NCBI GenBank assembly: GCA_963730535.1
Contig: CAVSRU010000012.1
Coordinates: 868,001 to 932,000, forward strand
Direction: 5' to 3'
Source of the DNA: DASSUW01 sp963730535
GTDB taxonomy: Bacteria > Actinomycetota > Thermoleophilia > Solirubrobacterales > Solirubrobacteraceae
DNA length: 64,000 bases
The position numbers and the translations under genes were made by a program. Positions within the stretch are counted from its first letter, which is position 1; every line of letters begins with the position of its first letter. Under the pieces are notes generated by a model. It made no database searches, was not told the origin of the DNA, and worked only from the letters and a program-made list of their open reading frames with translations. Positions 32,137 through 39,907 of the stretch are shown here, in pieces.

Positions 32137-32786
32137 ATGACCGCCGTTCTCGCCATGCTCGCGCTGCTCGGGCCGGCGGTGGTGCACGACTCCCGCGAGG
32201 CCTCACCGCTCGGCTCGGTGGGCGCCCGGCCGGGCACGTTCGCCCGTCCGCCGGTCGTCTATGAGCGTAGCGCCGGCCGCTGGCGGCAGTGGTGGCTCGC
32301 CTTCGCCCGCAACGACCACGACCGCGGGATCCTGCGCACCGGCCGGGCGAGGTCGAGACGCGCGGCGGCCGGCCGGTGATCTACCTCGCCAACGGCTCGC
32401 ACGCGGCGTACTTCCGGGCCGGCGTGCGCGATCGGATGTGGCCCGATCCCAACGACGAGGCCGACGGACGGGGCGCCGTCGTCGTGCCGGCGGTGCGCCC
32501 GCTCGGCCCATGGGCTCGCTGGCCCGGCCGGTGGGGCGGCGCCCGGGCCGGCTGGGTGCCCGGCGAGATGGACTCGCCGCGCGGGCCTGCATTTCAATCA
32601 CAGCGGCGGTGGAGCGATCCGGACGGCTGGGCCCGCCGCGCCCGCCCGTGCACGATGGGCCGCTGCGACGCACGTGGCGAGTGCGACGGGCGTGAGACCT
32701 TCGTTTCCGTGGGGGCGCCGGTGCTCGTTCTGGTTCTGCTCGGTGGGTGGTGGTGGCGCCGGCGGACGTCAACGGCGGCTGGGTAG
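32137..32786 (+). pseudogene. Decayed gene for a secreted/anchored protein, frameshifted
   Basis: The first part (32137-32379) begins with a signal-like 'MTAVLAMLALLGPAVVHD' and runs through 'PPVVYERSAGRWRQWWLAFA' and 'NDHDRGILRTGR' before an early stop. The rest continues in another frame (from about 32345) with 'GGRPVIYLANGSHAAYF', 'RWGGARAGWVPGEMDSPRGP' and a C-terminal hydrophobic span 'VSVGAPVLVLVLLGGWWW'. Neither frame alone makes a complete protein. A frameshift and probably a small internal loss near 32335-32350 fit best. The last residues (TSTAAG and TAG stop) come from the left end of repeat element B. The family is not recognised with certainty. Confidence 0.6.
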
Positions 32787-33014
32787 GGAGGCTGGGAGCC
32801 GGCCGCGCGCTCGTCCGTCAAGGCGGGGAAAGGTGGATTTCGGGCGCGGCGCACGGTCATCGAAATCCACCTTTGTGCGCGTCTGGAGCACAAAGGTGGA
32901 TTTGGAGATATCTCCAACCACCGAAGTACACGAAACCCCGCCTTGACCGCGACGAACGAGGCCGACCACGCCGACGGCTCCCTCACCTCCCTACCCAGCG
33001 CAGTTGCCGTTCGC
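32765..33014. repeat. Repeat element copy B: nested inverted repeats with hairpin core
   Basis: The outer arm 32765-32791 (GTCAACGGCGGCTGGGTAGG then GAGG) is inverted at 32986-33014 in diverged form. Inside it, TCAAGGCGGGG (32818-32828) pairs with CCCCGCCTTGA (32936-32946). Further in, AAAGGTGGATTTCG (32829-32842) pairs with CGAAATCCACCTTT (32861-32874). A third direct copy AAAGGTGGATTT (32892-32903) runs into the perfect palindrome TTGGAGATATCTCCAA (32902-32917). No coding potential is evident. It lies between the decayed gene and map, both ending towards it. Confidence 0.85.
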
Positions 33015-33069
33015 CGTTGCCGTTCGCCGTTGCCGTTCGCCGTTGCCGTTCGCCCAGTTGCCGTTCGCC
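33003..33069. repeat. 13-bp tandem repeat at the right edge of element B
   Basis: GTTGCCGTTCGCC occurs four times in direct tandem (33003-33054) and once more after two bases (33057-33069). The unit is a variant of the element's terminal sequence. The array ends 12 bases from the map stop codon. Confidence 0.85.
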
Positions 33070-33081
33070 GACGAAACCGCG

Positions 33082-33858
33082 CTAGGCCGCGGCGATGCGG
33101 GCCTTGGACTCGTGCCAGGGCGTGAGGATGCGCGGCCCGTCGGCGGTCACGGCGATCGTGAACTCGAAGTGGGCCGTGGTCGAGCCGTCCTGGGAGTAGA
33201 TCGCCCAGCCGTCGTCGCCCATGCGGACCATGTGGCGCCCGGCGGTGGTCATCGGCTCGACGGCGAAGACCATCCCCTCCTCGAGCATGACGCCCTTGCC
33301 GGGGCGACCGTAGTTGGCCACCTGCGGCTCCTCGTGCATGCTGCGGCCGATCCCGTGGCCGACCAGCGAGCGGACGATCGAGAAGCCGGCGGCCTCGACG
33401 TGCTCCTGGACGGCGTGCCCGACGTCCTCGAGGTGGCGGCCGGGGCGGCACTGCTCGACCGCCTTGAAGAGCGACTCCTCGGTCACCTCCAGCAGCTTGG
33501 CGGCGACCGGCGAGACCTCGCCGACCGGGAACGTGCGGGCGGCGTCGGCGACCCAGCCGTCGTAGATGACCCCGATGTCCACGCTCAGCGTGTCACCGCG
33601 CGAGAGCCGGAAGCGGCCCGGGATGCCGTGCACGACCATGTCGTTCGGCGACGCGCAGATGGAGCCCGGGAAGCCGCGGTAGCCCTTGAAGGCGGGCGTC
33701 GCGCCCTGCGAGCGGATGTACTTCTCGGCCGCGGCATCGAGGTCCGCCGTCGTGACGCCCGGGCGGATCTTGCCCGCCACCAGGTCCATCGTGCGAACGA
33801 GGATGTCCCCAGCGCGGGCCATCTTGTCGATCTCCGCTGGGGTCTTCTTGATGATCAT
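33082..33858 (-). CDS. map: Methionine aminopeptidase, type I
   Basis: The 258-residue enzyme removes the initiator methionine. The metal ligands are the two Asp in 'LSVDIGVIYDGWVADAARTF', His in 'LVGHGIGRSMHEEPQV', and Glu in 'FAVEPMTTAG' and 'AHFEFTIAVT'. It follows adk with six bases between, the standard spc-operon end. The downstream gene infA is missing; repeat element B lies there instead. Confidence 0.96.
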   Translation of the reverse strand: MIIKKTPAEIDKMARAGDILVRTMDLVAGKIRPGVTTADLDAAAEKYIRSQGATPAFKGYRGFPGSICASPNDMVVHGIPGRFRLSRGDTLSVDIGVIYDGWVADAARTFPVGEVSPVAAKLLEVTEESLFKAVEQCRPGRHLEDVGHAVQEHVEAAGFSIVRSLVGHGIGRSMHEEPQVANYGRPGKGVMLEEGMVFAVEPMTTAGRHMVRMGDDGWAIYSQDGSTTAHFEFTIAVTADGPRILTPWHESKARIAAA

Positions 33859-33864
33859 CCGCGG

Positions 33865-34530
33865 TCAGAGTCGTTCTTCGAGCCGCAGCGTGGCGAGCGT
33901 GGCCCGGATGTGGTCGTGGACCTCCGTCGGGCTCCGCGTGCCGTCGAAGCGGCGCAGGAGGCCCTTCGCATCGTAGTAGTCGATGAGCTGCTCGGTCTGC
34001 TCGTGGTACGTGTCCAGCCGGGTCCGGACCTTGTCGGGATCGTCGTCGTCGCGGCGGAACAGCGGCTTGCCGCACTGGTCGCAGACGCCCTCGTGCTTGG
34101 GCGGGTCGAACTCCTCGTGGTAGAGGTGGCCGGACCGGCACTGGCGGCGGCCCGACAGACGGGTGATCACGACGTCGTCGGAGGCCTGCACGTAGAGGGC
34201 GGCGGTCAGCCGGCGGCCGAGGCGCTCGAGCTCCTCGGCGAGCGCGTCGGCCTGGGGGACGGTGCGCGGGAAGCCGTCGAGCAGGAAGCCGTCGTCGCAC
34301 TCGTCCTCGACCTTCGCGAGGATCATCGCGATCACGAGATCGTCGGGCACGAGCTTGCCGGCGCTCATGTACGAGGCGGCCTCCTGCCCCAGCTCGGTGC
34401 CGTTCTCCCGGTGCTCGCGCAGCAGGTCGCCGGTCGCGATGTAGGGCAGGCTGAAGTCCTCACGCAGGCGGGCCGCCTGGGTGCCTTTTCCGGCCCCGGG
34501 GGGGCCCAGCAGAATGAGGTTGAGTGTCAT
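33865..34530 (-). CDS. adk: Adenylate kinase
   Basis: The 221-residue protein converts AMP + ATP to 2 ADP. The P-loop is 'LLGPPGAGKGTQAARL', the AMP site 'YIATGDLLREHRENGT', and 'GFLLDGFPRTVPQADAL' is the kinase signature. A long LID carries C, C, C in 'RRQCRSGHLYH' and 'GVCDQCGKPL', suggesting a zinc-stabilised LID. ATG 34530 starts at 'MTLNLILLG'. Confidence 0.97.
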   Translation of the reverse strand: MTLNLILLGPPGAGKGTQAARLREDFSLPYIATGDLLREHRENGTELGQEAASYMSAGKLVPDDLVIAMILAKVEDECDDGFLLDGFPRTVPQADALAEELERLGRRLTAALYVQASDDVVITRLSGRRQCRSGHLYHEEFDPPKHEGVCDQCGKPLFRRDDDDPDKVRTRLDTYHEQTEQLIDYYDAKGLLRRFDGTRSPTEVHDHIRATLATLRLEERL

Positions 34531-34589
34531 GAATGGGGGTTTCGCCCTCCGGTCACCGGAAACACGAACTCGGCGACCTTCGTGCGACG

Positions 34590-35855
34590 TTACTTTAGGA
34601 AGCCCTCGTAGTTGCGCATCATCAGCTGCGCCTCGAGCTGCTTCATCGTGTCCAGCGCCACGCCGATCACGATCAGGATCGAGGTGCCGCCGAAGAAGAA
34701 GTTGGCCGACGTCTGGTTGATGAGGATGGTCGGCAGCGCCGCCACGGCGGCAAGGTAGAGCGCCCCCGGGAACGTCAGCCGGGCCAGGATCCGGTCGAGG
34801 AACTCGGCCGTCGGCCTGCCTGGCCTCACCCCGGGGATGAACCCGCCGTACTTCTTCAGGTTGTCCGCCTGGTCGACCGGGTTGAAGGTCACCGCGGTGT
34901 AGAAGTACGTGAACAGGATGATGAAGACGGTCTCCCCGACGATGTAGGCCCACCCGTTCGGGTTGAAGAAGTTCGCGAGCCCCTGGAGGCCGGGCGCGAG
35001 CTCGCCCAGCGTGGGCGGGAAGGCCATGATCGAGGCCGCGAAGATCACCGGGATGACGCCGGCCATGTTGACGCGCAGCGGCAGGTAGGTCTGGCCGCCA
35101 GAGCTCATTCGGCGGCCGATGACGCGCTTGGCGTACTGGATCGGGATCCGGCGCTGGCCCTCCTGCACGAACACGATCGCGGCGATCACGCCGAGCGCCA
35201 CGAACGGCATCATGACCTTGAAGACCTGGTCGGGGTTCGTCCACCACGCCTGGATGCCGTTCGGCAGGCCGGAGGCGATCGAGGCGAAGATCATCAGCGA
35301 GATGCCGTTGCCGATGCCGCGCTGGGTGATCAGCTCGCCCATCCACATCAGCAGCACGCAGCCGGCCGTGAGGCAGACGACGAGCAGGATCACGCCGCCG
35401 GGCGTGAAGTTGTCGATCACCGGGGCGCCCGCGTTGTTGCCCTGCGAGCGGAAGAGGAAGACGTAGCCGATGGCCTGCGCGGCCGCCAGGCCGACGGTCA
35501 GGTAACGCGTGTACTGGGTGATCCTCTGCTGGCCGACCTCGCCCTCCTTCTGCAGCTTCTCGAGCGACGGCGAGACCACCGTGAGCAGCTGCAGGATGAT
35601 CGAGGCGGTGATGTAGGGCATGATCCCGAGCGCGAAGATCGCGATCCGGGACAGGCCGCCGCCCGTGAAGAGGTTGAGGAAGCCGAGGATGTTCGAGCCG
35701 GCGTAGTTCTCCGAGATCTGCTTGATGGCCTCGACGTTCACGCCCGGCACCGGGATGTAGGCGCCCAGCCGGTAGAGGCCGAGCATGACCGCGGTGAACA
35801 GCAGCTTCTTCCGGATGTCGGCGACCCGGAAGGCGTTGAGGATGGTGGAGATCAT
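34590..35855 (-). CDS. secY: Protein translocase subunit SecY
   Basis: SecY of 421 residues forms the Sec channel in the membrane with about ten spans. Signatures are 'RKKLLFTAVMLGLYRLGAYI', 'GIMPYITASIILQLLTVVSP', 'GIGNGISLMIFASIASGLP', 'YLPLRVNMAGVIPVIFAASI' and 'PGRPTAEFLDRILARLTFPG'. It begins 13 bases after rplO and is followed by adk. Confidence 0.98.
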   Translation of the reverse strand: MISTILNAFRVADIRKKLLFTAVMLGLYRLGAYIPVPGVNVEAIKQISENYAGSNILGFLNLFTGGGLSRIAIFALGIMPYITASIILQLLTVVSPSLEKLQKEGEVGQQRITQYTRYLTVGLAAAQAIGYVFLFRSQGNNAGAPVIDNFTPGGVILLVVCLTAGCVLLMWMGELITQRGIGNGISLMIFASIASGLPNGIQAWWTNPDQVFKVMMPFVALGVIAAIVFVQEGQRRIPIQYAKRVIGRRMSSGGQTYLPLRVNMAGVIPVIFAASIMAFPPTLGELAPGLQGLANFFNPNGWAYIVGETVFIILFTYFYTAVTFNPVDQADNLKKYGGFIPGVRPGRPTAEFLDRILARLTFPGALYLAAVAALPTILINQTSANFFFGGTSILIVIGVALDTMKQLEAQLMMRNYEGFLK

Positions 35856-35868
35856 CCCGCGGGCTTGG

Positions 35869-36360
35869 CTAGCCGTCGATGACCTGGCAGGTCCCGCCCG
35901 CGGCCTCGATGCGCTCGCGCGCGGTCTTCGAGAACTTGTGGGCGTGCACGGTGAGCTTCTTGTTGAGCTCGCCGCGCCCGAGGATCTTGACCGGGATGTC
36001 CTTGCGGGTGCCGAGCCCGGCGGCCTTCAGTGCCGCGAGGTCGACGGACGCGCCGTCGTCGAACCGCGCCTCGAGGTCGTCGAGGTTGACCGGCTGCGTG
36101 TGCGTCCGGAACGGCTCGAACGGCATCGACATCTTCTTGTTCGGCCCGCGCAGCTTGCGCATGCGCATGTGGATCGGGTTCTGGCCGCCCTCGAAGTTGG
36201 GCCGGTCCTTGGCGCCTGAGCGGGAGCCGTAGCCCTTCTGGCCGCGCCCGGCGGTCTTGCCCGTGCCCGAGCCCTCGCCGCGGCCGACGCGCTTGCGCGG
36301 GCGGCGCGAGCCGGGAGCCGGCTTGAGCGTGTGCAGGCCGATGAACTCTTCGTCCGCCAT
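35869..36360 (-). CDS. rplO: 50S ribosomal protein L15
   Basis: L15 of 163 residues with 'LHTLKPAPGSRRPRKRVGRG', the Gly-rich 'GKTAGRGQKGYGSRSGAKDR', and 'FEGGQNPIHMRMRKLRG'. The protein is a late assembly factor of the 50S. ATG 36360 shares a base with the rpmD stop (TAATG). Confidence 0.96.
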   Translation of the reverse strand: MADEEFIGLHTLKPAPGSRRPRKRVGRGEGSGTGKTAGRGQKGYGSRSGAKDRPNFEGGQNPIHMRMRKLRGPNKKMSMPFEPFRTHTQPVNLDDLEARFDDGASVDLAALKAAGLGTRKDIPVKILGRGELNKKLTVHAHKFSKTARERIEAAGGTCQVIDG

Positions 36361-36536
36361 TACTTCTCCTCGACGATCACGAGATGACGCACGGCGTGCA
36401 CCATGCCGCGGAGCTGCGGCGTGTCCTCGCGCTCGACGGTCTTGCCGATGCCGCGCAGGCCGAGCGAGCGCAGCGTGTCGAGCTGGCGCCCGTTGGCGCC
36501 GTTCGCGGACTTGACCTGCTTGATGACGACGCTCAC
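36360..36536 (-). CDS. rpmD: 50S ribosomal protein L30
   Basis: A 58-residue protein that is too short for most scans: it reads (M)SVVIKQVKSANGANGRQL, then 'TLRSLGLRGIGKTVEREDTP' and 'LRGMVHAVRHLVIVEEK'. GTG 36536 overlaps the rpsE stop (GTGA). Both the position between rpsE and rplO and the sequence fit L30. Confidence 0.95.
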   Translation of the reverse strand: MSVVIKQVKSANGANGRQLDTLRSLGLRGIGKTVEREDTPQLRGMVHAVRHLVIVEEK

Positions 36537-37099
36537 GCGGGCGCCTCTTCCGCGGCCGGGATCGTCTCACCGGTCTTCTCGCCGCCGAGGCCGAGCACGC
36601 TGTCGACCGACAGGCCGCGCAGCTGGGCGACCTCCTCGGGGCGGCGCAGGCCCTGGAGGCCGGTGATCGTCGCCTTCACGAGGTTGATCGGGTTCTGGGT
36701 CCCGAGCGACTTGGAGAGGATGTCGTGGATCCCGGCCAGCTCGAGCACCGCGCGCACGCCGCCGCCGGCGATGACACCGGTACCGGGCGAGGCGGGCTTG
36801 AGGAACACGCGGCCGGAGCCGAACACGCCGGTCGTCTGGTGCGTGATGGTCGACCCGTGGCGGGGCACGCGGAAGAGGTTCTTCTTCGCGCGCTCGACGC
36901 CCTTCTGGATCGCCAGCGGGACCTCGTTGGCCTTGCCGTAGCCGACGCCCACGATGCCGTTCTCGTCGCCCACGACGACGAGGGCGGTGAACGAGAAGCG
37001 CCGGCCGCCCTTGACGACCTTTGCGACGCGGTTGATCTCCACGACGCGCTCTTGCAGGTCGAGGCCGGTGGAGGATACGGATCGATCGGGGGCTGCCAT
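36533..37099 (-). CDS. rpsE: 30S ribosomal protein S5
   Basis: S5 of 188 residues contains 'LQERVVEINRVAKVVKGGRR', 'FSFTALVVVGDENGIVGVGY', 'KANEVPLAIQKGVERAKKNL' and the C-terminal 'KATITGLQGLRRPEEVAQLR'. It helps translational fidelity and mRNA unwinding. The tail to residue 188 is Ala/Glu-rich and a little longer than in E. coli (167 aa). Confidence 0.97.
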   Translation of the reverse strand: MAAPDRSVSSTGLDLQERVVEINRVAKVVKGGRRFSFTALVVVGDENGIVGVGYGKANEVPLAIQKGVERAKKNLFRVPRHGSTITHQTTGVFGSGRVFLKPASPGTGVIAGGGVRAVLELAGIHDILSKSLGTQNPINLVKATITGLQGLRRPEEVAQLRGLSVDSVLGLGGEKTGETIPAAEEAPA

Positions 37100-37113
37100 G
37101 AGGTCCTTCGAGT

Positions 37114-37467
37114 CTAGAAGTTCAGTCCGCTCTCACGAGCGCCTTCGGCGAGCGCCTTCACGCGGCCGTGGTAGCGGTATCCGCCGCGGTCGAACACCGC
37201 GGTCTCCACGCCGGCGGCCTTGGCACGCTCGGCGAGCAGCTCGCCGGCACGGCGAGCCTGGTCCATCGGCTTGAGCGAGCGCAGGTCGCCCTCGGTCCAG
37301 TTGACGGCGGCCAGCGTGTGGCCGGCCACGTCGTCGACGAGCTGGACGAAGATGCCCCGGTTGGAGCGGAAGACGGAGATGCGGGGCCGCTCGGCAGTGC
37401 CGTGCACCTTGGCGCGGACGCGGCGGCGGCGCTTGAGGCGCCGGGCGGGAGCGGTGAGGACGGTCAC
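37114..37467 (-). CDS. rplR: 50S ribosomal protein L18
   Basis: L18 of 117 residues binds 5S rRNA. It has a basic N-terminus ('RLKRRRRVRAKVHGTAERPR') and 'ISVFRSNRGIFVQLVDD', and it ends in 'ALAEGARESGLNF'. GTG 37467 overlaps the rplF stop (GTGA). Confidence 0.97.
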   Translation of the reverse strand: MTVLTAPARRLKRRRRVRAKVHGTAERPRISVFRSNRGIFVQLVDDVAGHTLAAVNWTEGDLRSLKPMDQARRAGELLAERAKAAGVETAVFDRGGYRYHGRVKALAEGARESGLNF

Positions 37468-37997
37468 GCTCGCTTGCCCACCTTCCGCGCGACGTACTCG
37501 CCCTCGTAGCGGATGCCCTTGCCCTTGTACGGCTCCGGCTTGCGCTGCTTGCGGATGATGGCGGCGATCTCGCCGACCTGCTGCTTGCTGTTGCCCTTGA
37601 CGATCACGCGCGTGGGCTGGGGCACCTCGAACTCGATGCCCTCCGGCGCCTTGATCGGCACGGGGTGCGAGTAGCCGAGCGCCAGCTCGAGGTCGCGTCC
37701 CTTGAGCTGCGCGCGGTAGCCGACGCCCTGGATCTCCAGCGTCTTCGTGAAGCCGCTCGTCACGCCCTCGACCATGTTCGCCACCAGCGACCGCGTCAGC
37801 CCGTGGAGCGCGCGATGCTCGGCGCGGTCCGTCGGCCGGGTGACGAGCAGCTCGTCGCCCTCCTGGCGGATCTCGATCGCCCGGTTCTTGCGCTCGGCGA
37901 GATCGCCGCGCGGACCGGCCACGCGGACGACCTCCGGCTCGACCGTGACGGTCACGCCGGTGGGGACGGGGATGGGCTTCTTGCCGATGCGGGACAT
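37464..37997 (-). CDS. rplF: 50S ribosomal protein L6
   Basis: L6 of 177 residues: 'MSRIGKKPIPVPTGVTVTVE', 'RALHGLTRSLVANMVEGVTS', and the strongly conserved C-terminal 'EPYKGKGIRYEGEYVARKVG'. It sits near the GTPase-associated region of the 50S subunit. Confidence 0.98.
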   Translation of the reverse strand: MSRIGKKPIPVPTGVTVTVEPEVVRVAGPRGDLAERKNRAIEIRQEGDELLVTRPTDRAEHRALHGLTRSLVANMVEGVTSGFTKTLEIQGVGYRAQLKGRDLELALGYSHPVPIKAPEGIEFEVPQPTRVIVKGNSKQQVGEIAAIIRKQRKPEPYKGKGIRYEGEYVARKVGKRA

Positions 37998-38009
37998 TGC
38001 TCTCAGGAC

Positions 38010-38417
38010 CTACCAGACCTCGGCTACGACCTCGCCGCCGACACCTTCGCGGCGCGCGTCGTGCCCGGTCATCACGCCCCTGGAGGTGGACACGATCGTG
38101 GTGCCCATGCCTCCCAGGACCTTCGGGATGTGCTTGGCGTCGACGTACGTCCGCTGACCCGGCCGGGACACCCGGCGCAGGCCGGAGATGACGGACGTGC
38201 GGTCGTCAGTGTACTTGAGGCGCACGAGCAGCTTGTCGGCCGCAGCGCCGGGCATGCCCGGCTGCTCGTCGTAACCGGCGATGTAGCCCTGCTCGAGCAG
38301 GATCCGCGCCATCTCGCGCTTGAGGCGGCTGGCGGGGATCTCGACCTCCTCGTGGGCGGCCATGATCCCGTTGCGGATGCGCGTGAGGAAGTCGGCGATC
38401 GGATCGGTCATCGACAT
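38010..38417 (-). CDS. rpsH: 30S ribosomal protein S8
   Basis: S8 of 135 residues: 'MTDPIADFLTRIRNGIMAAH', 'GLRRVSRPGQRTYVDAKHIP', and 'GTTIVSTSRGVMTGHDARRE'. In many bacteria S8 represses the spc operon by binding near rplE; whether it does so here is not visible. Confidence 0.97.
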   Translation of the reverse strand: MSMTDPIADFLTRIRNGIMAAHEEVEIPASRLKREMARILLEQGYIAGYDEQPGMPGAAADKLLVRLKYTDDRTSVISGLRRVSRPGQRTYVDAKHIPKVLGGMGTTIVSTSRGVMTGHDARREGVGGEVVAEVW

Positions 38418-38421
38418 GGCG

Positions 38422-38607
38422 CTACCAGCTCGACTTCGTCATGCCGGGGATGTAGCCGTTGTGCGCGAGCTCGCGCAGGCAGATCCGGCACAGGCCGAAC
38501 TTGCGGTACACGGCGCGCGGGCGGCCACAGCGGCGGCACCGCGAGTGCGCTCGGGTCTTGTATTTGGGAGTGCGCGCCTGGCGCACGATCTTCGACTTCT
38601 TGGCCAT
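38422..38607 (-). CDS. rpsN: 30S ribosomal protein S14, type Z (zinc form)
   Basis: S14 of 61 residues with the zinc ribbon C-x2-C in 'RCRRCGRPRAVYRKFG' and C-x2-C in 'LCRICLREL'. The short C+ form is the usual one in Gram-positive-type spc operons. It is placed between rplE and rpsH. Confidence 0.97.
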   Translation of the reverse strand: MAKKSKIVRQARTPKYKTRAHSRCRRCGRPRAVYRKFGLCRICLRELAHNGYIPGMTKSSW

Positions 38608-38623
38608 GGTCTCTAAGTCCTTG

Positions 38624-39214
38624 TTACGCCGCCGCCGGCTCCTCGGCGAGGGTCTCGTAGGCGCCCGGACGGCCGTCGCGGGCGAACGGCATGCCCAGCG
38701 CGTCGAGCAGCGCGAACGCCTCGGGATCGGTCTTGGCGGTGGTGGTGATGGTCACGTCGAGCCCGCGCACCTGGTCGATCGCGTCGTAGTCGATCTCCGG
38801 GAAGATGACCTGCTCGCGGATGCCGAGCGAGTAGTTGCCGCGGCCGTCGAACGAGCGCGGGTTGAGGCCGCGGAAGTCGCGCAGCCGGGGCAGCGCGATC
38901 GACACGAGGCGGTCGAGGAACTCGTACGCCCGCTCGTCGCGCAGCGTGACCGACAGGCCCACCGGCATGCCCTCGCGCAGCTTGAAGGCGGCGACGGACT
39001 TGCGCGCGCGGCGCACGCTCGGGCGCTGGCCGGCGATCGTCGCCAGCTGCTCCTGCGCGGCCTCGAGCATCTTCGAGTCCTGCTTGGCGTCGCCGACGCC
39101 CATGTTGAGCGTGACCTTGGTCAGCTTCGGCGCCTGCATGACCGACGAGTAGCCGAACTTGCGCACCAGCGCGGGGCGGATCTCGTCGTTGTAGCGGTCC
39201 TTGATGCGTGCCAT
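38624..39214 (-). CDS. rplE: 50S ribosomal protein L5
   Basis: L5 of 196 residues binds 5S rRNA and contacts the P-site tRNA. It has 'MARIKDRYNDEIRPALVRKF', 'LTKVTLNMGVGDAKQD', 'VSIALPRLRDFRGLNPRSFD' and 'GRGNYSLGIREQVIFPEIDY'. The C-terminal Ala/Glu extension is short. It lies one base after rplX. Confidence 0.97.
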   Translation of the reverse strand: MARIKDRYNDEIRPALVRKFGYSSVMQAPKLTKVTLNMGVGDAKQDSKMLEAAQEQLATIAGQRPSVRRARKSVAAFKLREGMPVGLSVTLRDERAYEFLDRLVSIALPRLRDFRGLNPRSFDGRGNYSLGIREQVIFPEIDYDAIDQVRGLDVTITTTAKTDPEAFALLDALGMPFARDGRPGAYETLAEEPAAA

Positions 39215-39215
39215 G

Positions 39216-39536
39216 TCAGTCGAGCTCCGAGCCCGAGCGCTTCGCGATCCGCATGCGGCGACCGGTCTCGGCGTCGCGGCGGATGCCGACGCGCGTCGGC
39301 TTGTGGTCCTTCGGGTCGACGATCGCCACGTTGGACACGTGGATCGGACCCTCCTTCTCGATCACGCCCACGGGGGCGTTGGGGCGGCCGGGCATCGGGC
39401 GCTGGTGGCGCTTGACCATGTTCAGCCCCTCCACGAAGATCCGGTCCTTCTTGGGGTCCGTGCGGATGACCTTGCCGGTCTTGCCCTTGTCCTTGCCCGA
39501 GATCACGACGACCTCGTCGTCGGTGCGGATGCGCAT
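39216..39536 (-). CDS. rplX: 50S ribosomal protein L24
   Basis: L24 of 106 residues from ATG 39536 with the KOW motif 'DDEVVVISGKDKGKTGKV' and the conserved 'VEGLNMVKRHQRP'. It is an early 50S assembly initiator located by the exit tunnel. The preceding rplN stop is two bases away. Confidence 0.96.
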   Translation of the reverse strand: MRIRTDDEVVVISGKDKGKTGKVIRTDPKKDRIFVEGLNMVKRHQRPMPGRPNAPVGVIEKEGPIHVSNVAIVDPKDHKPTRVGIRRDAETGRRMRIAKRSGSELD

Positions 39537-39538
39537 GG

Positions 39539-39907
39539 TCAGAGCACCTCCGGGGCGAGCGAGACGATGCGCATGAAGCCGCCGTCGCGCAGCTCGCGGG
39601 CCACGGGCCCGAAGATGCGGGTGCCGCGCGGCGCGTTCTGGGCGTCGATGATCACGGCGGCGTTCTCGTCGAAGGAGATGTACGTGCCGTCGTCGCGCCC
39701 GAACTCCTTCTTCGTGCGTACGACGACGGCCTTGACGACCTCGCCCTTCTTGACGGTCCCCTGCGGGGTCGCCTGCTTCACGGTGGCGGTGATGATGTCC
39801 CCCACGCCCGCGTAGCGGCGGCGCGAGCCGCCCTGCACGCGGATGCACAGGATCTCCCGCGCCCCCGTGTTGTCGGCGACCTTGAGCCGGGTCTCGTTCT
39901 GGATCAT
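39539..39907 (-). CDS. rplN: 50S ribosomal protein L14
   Basis: L14 of 122 residues: 'MIQNETRLKVADNTGAREIL', 'VVRTKKEFGRDDGTYISFDE', and 'GTRIFGPVARELRDGGFMRI'. ATG 39907 overlaps the rpsQ stop (ATGA). It contributes to the intersubunit bridges. Confidence 0.98.
   Translation of the reverse strand: MIQNETRLKVADNTGAREILCIRVQGGSRRRYAGVGDIITATVKQATPQGTVKKGEVVKAVVVRTKKEFGRDDGTYISFDENAAVIIDAQNAPRGTRIFGPVARELRDGGFMRIVSLAPEVL

Noticed and set aside
32765..33014. Insertion sequence with transposase
   Set aside because: There is no transposase-like frame inside or near any copy, and each copy is only about 200-250 bp.
33003..33069. CRISPR array
   Set aside because: The repeats are directly tandem with no spacers, and no cas genes are present.
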